Assembly (NCBI GenBank): GCA_036407095.1
Contig: DASWZV010000151.1
Location: 11,412 to 75,411, forward strand
Reading direction: 5' to 3'
Origin: Gp6-AA40 sp036407095
Lineage (GTDB): Bacteria > Acidobacteriota > Vicinamibacteria > Vicinamibacterales > UBA2999
Length of the DNA stretch: 64,000 nucleotides
Each line of letters begins with the position of its first letter. Positions within the stretch are counted from its first letter, which is position 1. Of this stretch, positions 6,413 through 14,287 are shown one piece after another. The notes beneath the pieces were generated by a model, which was not told the origin of the DNA, made no database searches, and saw only the letters and a list, made by a program, of their open reading frames with translations. Made by a program: the position numbers and the translations under genes.

Positions 6413-8341
6413 CTAGCGCGGTTGCGCGATCACATCGACGAGCGCGGGCTCGCCGGCTCTGACCTTCGCCAACGCGCGTTGATACGCGCCCGCGAGGTCT
6501 CTGGGATTCTCGATCGGCCCTTCCGCGTACATCCCATACGCCTTTGCCATCTGCGAGTAGCTGATCGCCGGCTCGTTGATGACGCTGCCGATCGACGCGT
6601 TCGCCATGCCGCGGCCGCGGCTGCCGCACATCCGCTGCACGATCATGACCTCGGCGTGATACGCGCGGTTGTTGTGGACGACGAGCAGCAGCGGGATTTT
6701 GTGATGCACCGCTGTCCACAGGACGCCGGGTTGGAAGTTCAAGTCGCCGTCGCCGACGATGCCGATCGACAGGCGTCCCTGCCGCTTGTGCGCGAGCGCG
6801 GCGCCGACCGATCCCGGCGTGTCGTAGCCGATGCCGAAGCCGCCGTTGTCGCCGTTGTAGCGGTAATGCTTGTCGAAGTTCAGCAGCCGGCGCTGCCAGT
6901 CCCCGGTGAACTGGTGGCCCGAGACGATCGCCCAATCGTCGTTCTGCACCTGCGCGCCGAGCTCCGCAATCATGCGCGGAACGCTGATCGGACTGTTGCC
7001 CCATCCGAAACTCGCGTTCTCCACGTACTTCTTGTGCGCCTCTTTGTGTGCTGCCGCGATCTTCGCGCCGCGTTCGGCGAGCACGCGTTTGCGATCTGGC
7101 GTGATCAGCTTCCTGGTCTCCTCGATGAGCGACGGGAGCGTCGCTTCGGCGTCGCCGGCGATTGCCAGGTCGACGTCGGCGTAACGGCCGTAATCGTGGA
7201 TGTTGCTGTGCTGAAACAGATGTTCAGCGGAGATGCTGATCGTCTTCCGTCCGCTGGCACGCGCGGCTCGCGCGAGCGCCGACATGTCGCTCATCTCGAG
7301 GCCGAGCGTCACGTCAGCTCGATAGCCCGGGCCGCCGCTGCCCCAGAGCGGATGCCACGACGGGAAGTCCTGCCACGATCCGTAGGTGCCGACATCGACC
7401 GGCGCCTGCAGCGTTTCCGCGAGCTCGATCATCAGGTCCCAGCCACGCGGCGTGCGTCCGACCTTGCGCGGAAGAAGCAGCGGGGATTCCGCCGCAACGA
7501 GCAGGCGCGCCGTCTCGCGCACCGCGTTCGAATCACCCTGCGGCGGCGACGGGCGGACCAGCTCCGGAATGCGCGGCCGATCCTTGGTCTCGATCAGTTC
7601 TTCCTGAAGTTCGGCATCGATCGAGAGCAGCACCGGACCCATCGGAGGCGTAGTGGCGATCTGATACCCGCGCAGCGTCGACTCCGCGAACCGCTCCAAG
7701 TTCGTCGCCTCGTCGTCGAATTTCACGAAGTCGCGGACGATCGATCCCATATCCTGCGCGCTGTGCGGGAGATTCACGATGCCCGTCGGATTGCGGTGCT
7801 GCCCGACAATGAGGAACACCGGCACCCGATCGGCCCAGGCCTGGAACAGCGCCATCGATCCGTGGAGCATGCCAACCGTGCCGTGAACACACACGAGCAT
7901 CGGCTTTCCGGCCGCCTTGGCGTAGCCGTGTGCCATCGCGATGGCGGCTTCTTCGTGGAGCGCGGTCAGGATCTCGGGTGACCTGTTCCCCGAATAATTG
8001 ATGAGCGATTCGTGCAGCCCCGCGAACGCCGAGCCCGGGTTGATCGCGACGTAGTCGAAATCGAGCTTCTTGAGGACGTCGACCATGAAGTCGGAGGCGG
8101 GCTGCTGGCCAGAGATGGCTCCGCGGACCGTCGCCGGAGTCGCGTTCTGCGCCTGCGCGTACGCGAGATCCTGCGCGTCGGTCGGGACAACGACCGAGGG
8201 TAGGGCAGGGGCGGCTGGTTCGGAAGCCGCTTCGGCGGCACGCCCGGTGACGATCAAACCGGCGGCGCCGGCGGCTGCTCCTTTGAAGAAGTCTCGACGG
8301 CCGACGGCGTGTTCGCCGGTTCCTTCCTTGGAATCGTCCAC
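6413..8341 (-). CDS. Tat-exported thiamine-diphosphate-dependent enzyme (acetolactate synthase-like)
   Basis: 642 residues. The N-terminus carries a twin-arginine signal (GRRDFFKGAAAGAAG, about residues 14-28), unusual for this superfamily. The three-domain layout follows: a pyrimidine-binding domain (about 70-230) with the activating Glu in ALHEEAA, a central domain (about 260-400), and a diphosphate-binding domain (about 440-640) with the GDGDLNF...HNN cofactor motif. Relatives are acetolactate synthases, benzoylformate decarboxylases and similar decarboxylating enzymes acting on 2-keto acids; the substrate is unknown. The downstream cytochrome c suggests an oxidative reaction in the periplasm. 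The GTG start was chosen because it places the Tat motif correctly. Confidence 0.85.
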   Translation of the reverse strand: MDDSKEGTGEHAVGRRDFFKGAAAGAAGLIVTGRAAEAASEPAAPALPSVVVPTDAQDLAYAQAQNATPATVRGAISGQQPASDFMVDVLKKLDFDYVAINPGSAFAGLHESLINYSGNRSPEILTALHEEAAIAMAHGYAKAAGKPMLVCVHGTVGMLHGSMALFQAWADRVPVFLIVGQHRNPTGIVNLPHSAQDMGSIVRDFVKFDDEATNLERFAESTLRGYQIATTPPMGPVLLSIDAELQEELIETKDRPRIPELVRPSPPQGDSNAVRETARLLVAAESPLLLPRKVGRTPRGWDLMIELAETLQAPVDVGTYGSWQDFPSWHPLWGSGGPGYRADVTLGLEMSDMSALARAARASGRKTISISAEHLFQHSNIHDYGRYADVDLAIAGDAEATLPSLIEETRKLITPDRKRVLAERGAKIAAAHKEAHKKYVENASFGWGNSPISVPRMIAELGAQVQNDDWAIVSGHQFTGDWQRRLLNFDKHYRYNGDNGGFGIGYDTPGSVGAALAHKRQGRLSIGIVGDGDLNFQPGVLWTAVHHKIPLLLVVHNNRAYHAEVMIVQRMCGSRGRGMANASIGSVINEPAISYSQMAKAYGMYAEGPIENPRDLAGAYQRALAKVRAGEPALVDVIAQPR

Positions 8342-8390
8342 GGATCCCTCCTGGCCGCTACATCATACGGCCCGGCGGAGGAATCGGGAA

Positions 8391-8807
8391 TCAGCTTCGG
8401 AACCGGAGCGTGACCGACCCCTGTCGAATCACCAGGTGCGAGCCGGATATCTCGAACGAGCTGTTGCCCTCGAGACCAGCTACGTAGTTTCCGTCGAGCG
8501 ATGCGAGCGTGCAGAAGTTCGTCGTGCAGTTGAGGTGCGCGACCGTGAGCGACGAGCCATCCAGTGTGTAAGTCGTCGTGCATTGATTGCAGTCAGCACG
8601 GACACTGACGTTTCCGTTGTTGTCAAGGATCAACGTGTATAGCTCAGGATTCGGAACGGTGATGGTCGGACTACCGGCACGCTCGATGGTCTCGAGCTTC
8701 CAGGTCACATCCCTTAAAACCGCTTGATTCGTGGGAGTGGTCGGATTGTCGTCACACGCGACCACGGAGAGGGCGAGCCCGCATAGGAGAAGACACAGCC
8801 GGCGCAT
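8391..8807 (-). CDS. META-domain-like lipoprotein
   Basis: 138 residues starting at the ATG preceded by CGAGGTAAG. The signal peptide ends in a lipobox (SVVAC, Cys18), so it is probably a lipid-anchored protein. The mature part begins with a Thr/Pro linker (NPTTPTNQ) and resembles the META/HslJ-type fold: VTWKLETIE near residue 34 and a later FEISGSHLVIRQG segment. Four further Cys (in NQCTTT, LNCTTNFC and ADC) could form disulfides. It is upstream of the ThDP enzyme on the same strand with a 49-bp gap, so co-transcription is possible. Function unknown. Confidence 0.65.
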   Translation of the reverse strand: MRRLCLLLCGLALSVVACDDNPTTPTNQAVLRDVTWKLETIERAGSPTITVPNPELYTLILDNNGNVSVRADCNQCTTTYTLDGSSLTVAHLNCTTNFCTLASLDGNYVAGLEGNSSFEISGSHLVIRQGSVTLRFRS

Positions 8808-8860
8808 CTGTCTTACCTCGTCTGTATGAGTGACACCAGCAGCACCTGAAGCAAGGGGCA

Positions 8861-8904
8861 CGCCAGTTGGGCTGGCGCCGTTCGAAGCACGGTTCAGCCG
8901 TGCT
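8861..8904 (+). repeat. Two adjacent REP-like hairpins
   Basis: Stem CGCCAG/CTGGCG (8861-8877, loop TTGGG) and stem AGCACGG/CCGTGCT (8886-8904, loop TTCAG) lie between the divergent META lipoprotein and DUF3500 genes. They share the TTCA-type loop with the other short palindromes in the window. Confidence 0.6.
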
Positions 8905-8940
8905 ACCATCCAGCCACTTTCGTCCGCATGCGAGGTTCTT

Positions 8941-9978
8941 ATGAAGCGCTTCACTTCACCACGACTGCTTCTCGCGGCTGGTCTGCTGGCGGCCCTCTGT
9001 GGCGGCGTCGTCGCGCAGCAGCGATCGGCCGGGTCGATGACGACGGCGGCAAAGAGCTTTCTGGACGCGTTGAGTCCCGACCAGCGGAAACAGGCGACAT
9101 TCGACTTCGACACGAGCGAGCGCCTGCACTGGAACTTCATCCCTGACGAGACGTTCCCGCGCAACGGACTGCCGCTGAAAGCGATGACCGAGCCCCAGCG
9201 CAAGCTCGCGCACGCGCTGCTGCGCACTGGCCTGAGTGAGCGCGGCTACATGACGTACACGCAGATCATTGCGCTCGAAGACATCCTCAAGGCGACCGAG
9301 GATGGTCGGATGGCTCGCGATCGTGACGCGTACCGATTCTCGGTGTTCGGCACGCCGTCGAATCAGGGGGTGTGGGGCTGGCGCGTCGAGGGCCATCACA
9401 TCTCGCTGCACTTCGATGTCGTGAACGGCAGCGCGGTGTCGAGCACGCCGTCGTTTGCCGGTTCGAACCCGGCCGAGGTCCGCGATGGTCCGCGCAAGGG
9501 ACAGCGGACGCTCGCGATGCTGGAAGACTCGGCGCGTACTCTCGTAACCGCGCTCGACGCCACCGAGCGCGCCGCGGCAGTCATCAACACCGTCGCGCCC
9601 AACGAGATCCTGACGACGAACAAGCTGGAGATCGATCCCTTGTCGCCAGTGGGCCTCAGAGCCTCGGGCATGACGCCGGCGCACCGCGAGCTGTTGACGA
9701 AAGTGCTCGACTCGTACGCGGGGCTGATGGCGCCTGACATCGCGGCAGATCGCCTGGCAAAGATTCAGAAGGCTGGCATCGAGAACGTGGCGTTCGCCTG
9801 GGCCGGGCCGATCGAGCGCGGGCAGAAGCATTACTACCGCGTGCAGGGGCCGACGTTCCTCATCGAGTTCGACAACACGCAGAACGACGGCAATCACGTG
9901 CACTCGGTCTGGCGCGATTTCAAGGGTGATTTCGGGCGCGACCTGCTTCGTGAGCATCTCAAGTCATCGACGCACTGA
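8941..9978 (+). CDS. DUF3500 family exported protein
   Basis: 345 residues. Signal peptide about 1-25 (LCGGVVAQ). The mature sequence shows the DUF3500 pattern: SPDQRKQATFDF, WNFIPDE, GLPLKAMTEPQRKLAHALL, then GVWGWRVEGHHISLHF and near the C-terminus FLIEFDNTQNDGNHVHSVWR. The His-rich conserved motifs suggest a metal- or heme-related role, but the family has no established activity. The start ATG at 8941 places the signal peptide at the N-terminus, and no strong ribosome binding site is seen. It is followed after 12 bp by the nitroreductase gene, likely in one transcript. Confidence 0.85.
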   Translation: MKRFTSPRLLLAAGLLAALCGGVVAQQRSAGSMTTAAKSFLDALSPDQRKQATFDFDTSERLHWNFIPDETFPRNGLPLKAMTEPQRKLAHALLRTGLSERGYMTYTQIIALEDILKATEDGRMARDRDAYRFSVFGTPSNQGVWGWRVEGHHISLHFDVVNGSAVSSTPSFAGSNPAEVRDGPRKGQRTLAMLEDSARTLVTALDATERAAAVINTVAPNEILTTNKLEIDPLSPVGLRASGMTPAHRELLTKVLDSYAGLMAPDIAADRLAKIQKAGIENVAFAWAGPIERGQKHYYRVQGPTFLIEFDNTQNDGNHVHSVWRDFKGDFGRDLLREHLKSSTH

Positions 9979-9990
9979 CCCCGGCTACTG

Positions 9991-10584
9991 ATGTCGTTCG
10001 CGAAAGGGAGCTCGGTTCGAAAAGCGGACCATCCAATCGATTCGCTGTTCATCGATCGGTGGTCGCCGCGTGCGATGTCGGGCGAGTCGATCAGTCAGGC
10101 GGACCTGTTGACGCTCTTCGAAGCCGCGCGCTGGGCCCCGTCGGCGGGAAACACGCATCCATGGCGCATCCTCTACGCCCATCGGGACACCGAGCACTGG
10201 CCGGCGTTCTTCGGCCTGCTGGTCGAGCGCAATCAGGTGTGGTGCCGCAACGCGGCGGCGCTGCTGGTCTTCATTTCTCGAACGACCAACGAACAGACCG
10301 GCAAGCCGCTCCGCACCCACACCTACGATACCGGCGCCGCGTGGGAAAACCTGGCGCTGCAGGGAACCATGCGCGGACTCGTGGTGCACGGGATGGCGGG
10401 CTTCGACTACGCGAAGGCGAAGTCGGTGCTTGGTGTGCCGGACGATTTCACGGTGGAAGCGATGGCCGCGATCGGCAAGCCCGGCCGTACCGAAGATCTG
10501 CCGGAAGACTTTCGCGCCCGCGAATCGCCGAATACGCGAAAACCGGTGACGGAGTTGGTGTTCGAGGGAGGGTATAGGCCGTAA
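9991..10584 (+). CDS. Nitroreductase-family flavoprotein
   Basis: 197 residues. Nitroreductase fold cues: SLFIDRWSPRAMSG near the N-terminus, the FMN-contacting EAARWAPSAGNTHPWRILY (about 42-60), GAAWENLALQGTMRGL (about 113-128), and the C-terminal KPVTELVFEGGY. Members reduce nitro groups, quinones or other electrophiles with NAD(P)H and FMN; some act in dehalogenation or cofactor biosynthesis. The natural substrate is unknown. The length is typical. It is cytoplasmic (no signal), 12 bp after the DUF3500 gene. The stop codon TAA is the first triplet of the following ATGCAAN repeat element. Confidence 0.85.
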   Translation: MSFAKGSSVRKADHPIDSLFIDRWSPRAMSGESISQADLLTLFEAARWAPSAGNTHPWRILYAHRDTEHWPAFFGLLVERNQVWCRNAAALLVFISRTTNEQTGKPLRTHTYDTGAAWENLALQGTMRGLVVHGMAGFDYAKAKSVLGVPDDFTVEAMAAIGKPGRTEDLPEDFRARESPNTRKPVTELVFEGGYRP

Positions 10585-10683
10585 TGCAAAATGCAAGATG
10601 CAACATGCAAAAGGGCCTGGCGTGTTGCCGCCGCCGCGGCCTCTTTTTGCATGTTGCATTTTGAATTTTGCATTTTGCATTAC
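10582..10683 (+). repeat. Heptamer hairpin, ATGCAAN arms
   Basis: The left arm (10584-10614) is four tandem 7-nt units of ATGCAAN and the right arm (10643-10682) five units complementary to them (TTTGCAT, GTTGCAT, TTTGAAT). The variant unit ATGCAAC in the left arm is matched by GTTGCAT at the mirrored place. The central 30-bp loop is GC-rich (GCCGCCGCCGCGGCC). The left arm starts in the nitroreductase stop codon. Confidence 0.9.
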
Positions 10684-10698
10684 AGCGAAGGAGGACCT

Positions 10699-12312
10699 AT
10701 GCGGGGCGTGTCCATAGCTGTGTGTACAACTGTCCTCGCGCTCGTGTCCCTGGCGGGCCGCGCGCAGAACACGAACGTCCTCATCCAGCCGCCTGGCGTC
10801 ACCGGTCCGATCGCCCTGACGACCGCGCTTCGCAGTCCCGACCATGGGTACCCTTACAACGCCACGTGGATCGATCTGGCGAAACAGGGCTACGTCGAAG
10901 AGGAGTTCTTCATCTCAGGTGAGGCCAATCGGTACAGCACCCCCGCCGGTCAGCGCGGGAGCGTGCTCGATGGCAATCACGCCTACACGACGCGGATCGT
11001 CGTGCGACGGCCGAAGCAGGCCGCCCGCTTCAACGGGACGGCGATCGTCGAGTGGGACAACGTCTCCCAGGGGCACGACGGCGAGTTCGAGTGGTTCCAG
11101 GCGTACGAGCACTTCCTGCGCGGCGGCTACGCGTGGATCGGCGTCTCTGCGCAGGCAGTCGGCGTCAACGGGTTGAAGGAATGGAGCCCCGCGCGCTACG
11201 CAAGCCTCGACGTGGCGCGCGCGAGCACGATTCAGGCCGATGCGCTCTCGTACGACATCTTCAGCCAGGCCGCCTTGGCGGTTCGCGGCAAGGGGAATCG
11301 TGACGTGATGGGCGGCTTGAAAGTGCAGCGGCTGATTGCCACCGGCCACTCGCAGTCGGCAGCCCGGCTCTACACCTACTTCCACTCGGTCCATCCGCTG
11401 ACGTCGAAGATGTACGACGCGGTGCTGCTGCATGGCGGCGGCGGCCGCGTGAGCCCGGATCTGAATGTGAAGGTCTTCAAGTATCTCGACGAAAGCGACG
11501 TGATCGGCCAGGCGAACAGCCGCGTCCCGGACTCGGCCGGCTACCGGCAGTGGGAAGTCGCCGGCTCATCGCATCTCGATGCGCAGTTCTCGCGCTCGAT
11601 GGCGGCGCTGGGCCTGCGTGTGTCGGGGATGCGTCCGGTCGAGGGAGCGCCCGTGATCGCGGGGCCGTCGATCAGCGGCGGAGAGAAAGGCAATGGGACC
11701 GTCGGCAACGGCGCGGGACCCGAGAACGAAGGGCCCAACGGCGGATGCGCGCAGCCGCCATTCAGCCGCGTTCCCTCGTTCCATGTGCTGGGCGCCGCCT
11801 TCGATGCGATGCATCGATGGCTCACCGATGGCGTGCTGCCGCCGAGCAGTCCGCCGATCGAGCTCAGACAGCTGCCTCCGGATGCATCATCCGCGGCCGG
11901 CGACGCACGCGGGCGTGGCGCGCGCGGCGGTGCACCGGCGGGCCCGCGTTGGGAGATCCTGCGCGACGATCTCGGTCTGGCGCGCGGCGGAATCAGGCTG
12001 GCCGCGGTCGCCGCGCCGATCGCGAAGAACACCGGTGACAACGTCGGCAGTGCCGCCGTTGCTGCGACCGGTGAACGGAACTGTCGTCTGATGGGATCGA
12101 GCGAGCCGTTCGATGGCGCGCGGCTGGCAGCGCTCTATCCCACGCACGATGTGTATGTGGCCAGAGTGAAGGACGCGACCGAGAAGCTGCTCAAAGCGGG
12201 TTTCATCGACAAGGCGGACGCCGAGGCCACGATGCGCGACGCCGAGAAATCGACGATCGGAAAAGGGGCGCCGTCCGCGCTTAGTGGGTCAAACCGTACA
12301 GCAGCGCGTTGA
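10699..12312 (+). CDS. Exported alpha/beta-hydrolase-domain protein
   Basis: 537 residues. The start is the ATG preceded by GAAGGAGGACC; an upstream in-frame start at 10591 would translate the repeat element and is rejected. Signal peptide about 1-20 (SLAGRAQ). It matches the large alpha/beta hydrolase family with the GHSQSA nucleophile elbow (about residue 215-220) and GSSHLDAQF-type His region (GSSHLDA, about 290). A low-complexity Gly/Pro insert lies around 325-355. Acidobacteria carry many such secreted esterase-like proteins; the substrate is unknown. The 3' end overlaps the convergent DUF4159 gene by 32 bp. Confidence 0.8.
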   Translation: MRGVSIAVCTTVLALVSLAGRAQNTNVLIQPPGVTGPIALTTALRSPDHGYPYNATWIDLAKQGYVEEEFFISGEANRYSTPAGQRGSVLDGNHAYTTRIVVRRPKQAARFNGTAIVEWDNVSQGHDGEFEWFQAYEHFLRGGYAWIGVSAQAVGVNGLKEWSPARYASLDVARASTIQADALSYDIFSQAALAVRGKGNRDVMGGLKVQRLIATGHSQSAARLYTYFHSVHPLTSKMYDAVLLHGGGGRVSPDLNVKVFKYLDESDVIGQANSRVPDSAGYRQWEVAGSSHLDAQFSRSMAALGLRVSGMRPVEGAPVIAGPSISGGEKGNGTVGNGAGPENEGPNGGCAQPPFSRVPSFHVLGAAFDAMHRWLTDGVLPPSSPPIELRQLPPDASSAAGDARGRGARGGAPAGPRWEILRDDLGLARGGIRLAAVAAPIAKNTGDNVGSAAVAATGERNCRLMGSSEPFDGARLAALYPTHDVYVARVKDATEKLLKAGFIDKADAEATMRDAEKSTIGKGAPSALSGSNRTAAR

Positions 12313-13132
12313 TGCCGAACGCGTAGCCCGGCACGGACATCTGATAGAAGTACTGCGGATCGTCGCCTTCACGTTCGAAGGAGTCGCCGAGATCCGTGTT
12401 GTGCGTCATCAGCATCATGATGTTGCCGTGCTTGTCGAGGATGGCGCGCGCGTGCGGCTGGGCGCTGTCCTCTCCGAGTTCCGACGTGCCCCCGCCGGTG
12501 CTCGCCCAGAAGTTGATCGACGAGATCTGCGGCACGCCCTTGATCACGAACTGCGCCGAGAAGAGCGGATGTGTGCTCGGAAGATCGACGATCGGATACT
12601 CGTTGGGCGGCAGCACTCTCGACATCTGGCCGGCCCACCAGTCCCACGCCTCGGTGCCCCAGAAATCGTCGGCCCAGATGAAGCCGCCCTTGAGCAGGTA
12701 CTCGCGCATGTGCGCGGCTTCGTCGTTGTTGATGGCCGCCGAGCCGACCTCGGTCATCATCACGAACGGGCAGTCGAACAGCTCATCGTCCGTGAACCGG
12801 ATCATCAGCGGATTTGGCTCGCCGTTCGTGAAGCTGACGCGCGTGCGCGTCAGCTCGCTCAGACGCACCGACAGGTTGATGTCGGCGCGGGGCCAGTCGA
12901 CACTCCAGTTGCCACTGTAGCGGGCGCCCCGAGGATCGTTGCCGAAAACCGCGCGGCAGAAGTGCCAGCTGCCGTCGAAGTCGCTGGGTTTGGCGATTTC
13001 GATGTTGCCGAAGCCGCGGAACCCGCCGCCGCGGCGCTGGCGGAATTGCGCCTCGACCTGGACCGCCATCACGAGCGCAACGAGCGCCCCTATGGCCAGG
13101 ACGAGAGGCCGCCGCGCGAACAGGCCGGGCAC
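12281..13132 (-). CDS. DUF4159 exported protein, copy A
   Basis: 283 residues. N-terminal signal or membrane anchor about 8-28 (LVLAIGALVALVMAV). The DUF4159 pattern is clear: WSVDWPRADINLSVRLSELT, DCPFVMMTEVG, YLLKGGFIWADDFWG, PQISSINFW, and the C-terminal MMLMTHNTDLGDSFEREGDDPQYFY. The fold is thought to resemble class I glutamine-amidotransferase-like or trehalose-utilisation-like domains; activity unknown. Often such genes neighbour MoxR/von Willebrand-factor gene clusters, but none is seen here. It is one of three paralogues in the window and overlaps the hydrolase gene tail-to-tail. Confidence 0.85.
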   Translation of the reverse strand: MPGLFARRPLVLAIGALVALVMAVQVEAQFRQRRGGGFRGFGNIEIAKPSDFDGSWHFCRAVFGNDPRGARYSGNWSVDWPRADINLSVRLSELTRTRVSFTNGEPNPLMIRFTDDELFDCPFVMMTEVGSAAINNDEAAHMREYLLKGGFIWADDFWGTEAWDWWAGQMSRVLPPNEYPIVDLPSTHPLFSAQFVIKGVPQISSINFWASTGGGTSELGEDSAQPHARAILDKHGNIMMLMTHNTDLGDSFEREGDDPQYFYQMSVPGYAFGINALLYGLTH

Positions 13133-13156
13133 GAACCCAGTCTACCCCTGAACGTG

Positions 13157-13381
13157 GATCGCTGTCGCGGTGACTGGCGAGCGCAACTGTCGTCTGAAGG
13201 ATCGAGCGCGCCGTTCGCTGCGGCGCGGCTCGCGTCGTTCTACCCCCACGCACGACGCGTTCGTGGCCAGGGTAAGACGCGACCGAGAAACTGTTCGTGG
13301 CCGGGTTCATCGGCAAGGCTGACGCCGACGCCACGCGAGGCCGAGAATTCGTCGATCGGGAAAAGAGTGCTGTCGGCGCCT
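13157..13381 (+). pseudogene. Decayed copy of the 3' end of the alpha/beta-hydrolase gene
   Basis: The stretch aligns with 12057-12286, the last about 75 codons of the hydrolase gene: shared AACTGTCGTCTGA, GATCGAGCG, CCACGCACGA, GTGGCCAG, GCGACCGAGAA and CGCCGACGCCACG-like runs. Several small deletions break the frame. It lies immediately before DUF4159 copy B in the same relative place as the intact gene tail before copy A. It is therefore the relic of a tandem duplication that copied hydrolase tail plus DUF4159 together. Confidence 0.8.
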
Positions 13382-14225
13382 AGTGCGTCAAACCGTACAA
13401 GAGCGAGTTGATGCCGAACGCGTAGCCCGGCACCGACATCGTGTAGAAGTACTGCGGATCGTCGGCTTCACGCTCGAACGAGTCGCCGAGATCGGTGTTG
13501 TGCGTCATCAGCATCATGATGTTGCCGTGCCTGTCGAGGATGGCGCGCGCGTGCGGCACGGCGCTTTCTTCCCCTCGCTCTGACGTGCTCCCACCATTGC
13601 TGGCCCAGAAGTTGATCGACGAAATCTGCGGCACCTTCTTGATCACGAACTGCGCCGAGAACAGCGGATGGTTGCTCGGGAGATCGATGATCGGATACTC
13701 GCTCGGCGGCAGCACTTTCGCGAGCTGACCCGTCCACCATTCCCACGCGTAGTCGCCCCAGAAGTCGTCGGCCCAGATGAAGCCGCCCTTCAAGAGATAC
13801 TCACGCATACGCGCGGCTTCGTCGTTGTCGATGAAGGCTGAGCCCACTTCGGTCATCATCACGAACGGGCAGTCGAACAGCTCATCGTCGGTGAACCGGA
13901 TGAGCAGGGGATTCGGCTCGCCGTTCGTGAAGCTGACGTGCGTGCGCGTCAGCTCGCTCAGACGTACCGAGAGGTTGATGTCGGCGCGCGGCCAGTCGAC
14001 GCTCCAGTCGGCGCCGTCGCCGCGAAAATCTCTCCGGAACCAGGCGCGGCAGAAGTGCCAGCTGCCGTCGAAATCCGTGGGTTTGGCGAGGGTGATGTTG
14101 CCGAAGCTGCGGAACCCTTCGCCGCGGCGCTGGCGGAACTGTGCCTCGACCTCGACTGCCATGGCGAGCGCGAGGAGCGCCACCATGACCAGGACGAGAG
14201 GCCGCCGCGCAAGCAGGCCGGGCAC
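13380..14225 (-). CDS. DUF4159 exported protein, copy B
   Basis: 281 residues, highly similar to copy A along the whole length, with the same anchor (LVLVMVALLALAMAV), RADINLSVRLSELTRTHVSF, DDELFDCPFVMMTEVG, GGFIWADDFWG and MMLMTHNTDLGDSFERE. Differences cluster in the region after the Arg-rich QRRG segment. The product of a local tandem duplication: upstream flanks of the two copies also match (CACGA-CCCAGTCTACCC). Same unknown function as copy A; both are probably anchored on the outer face of the inner membrane. Confidence 0.85.
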   Translation of the reverse strand: MPGLLARRPLVLVMVALLALAMAVEVEAQFRQRRGEGFRSFGNITLAKPTDFDGSWHFCRAWFRRDFRGDGADWSVDWPRADINLSVRLSELTRTHVSFTNGEPNPLLIRFTDDELFDCPFVMMTEVGSAFIDNDEAARMREYLLKGGFIWADDFWGDYAWEWWTGQLAKVLPPSEYPIIDLPSNHPLFSAQFVIKKVPQISSINFWASNGGSTSERGEESAVPHARAILDRHGNIMMLMTHNTDLGDSFEREADDPQYFYTMSVPGYAFGINSLLYGLTH

Positions 14226-14287
14226 GAGCCCAGTCTACCCTCGAAAATGGAAAAAGCGGAACGTGGAAGGAGTGGAGATGGCGCCCG

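Noticed and set aside
10591..10698. N-terminal extension of the alpha/beta hydrolase from an upstream ATG
   Set aside because: It would translate the heptamer hairpin (MLHFEFCILHY-like peptide). A signal peptide and a strong ribosome binding site mark the ATG at 10699.
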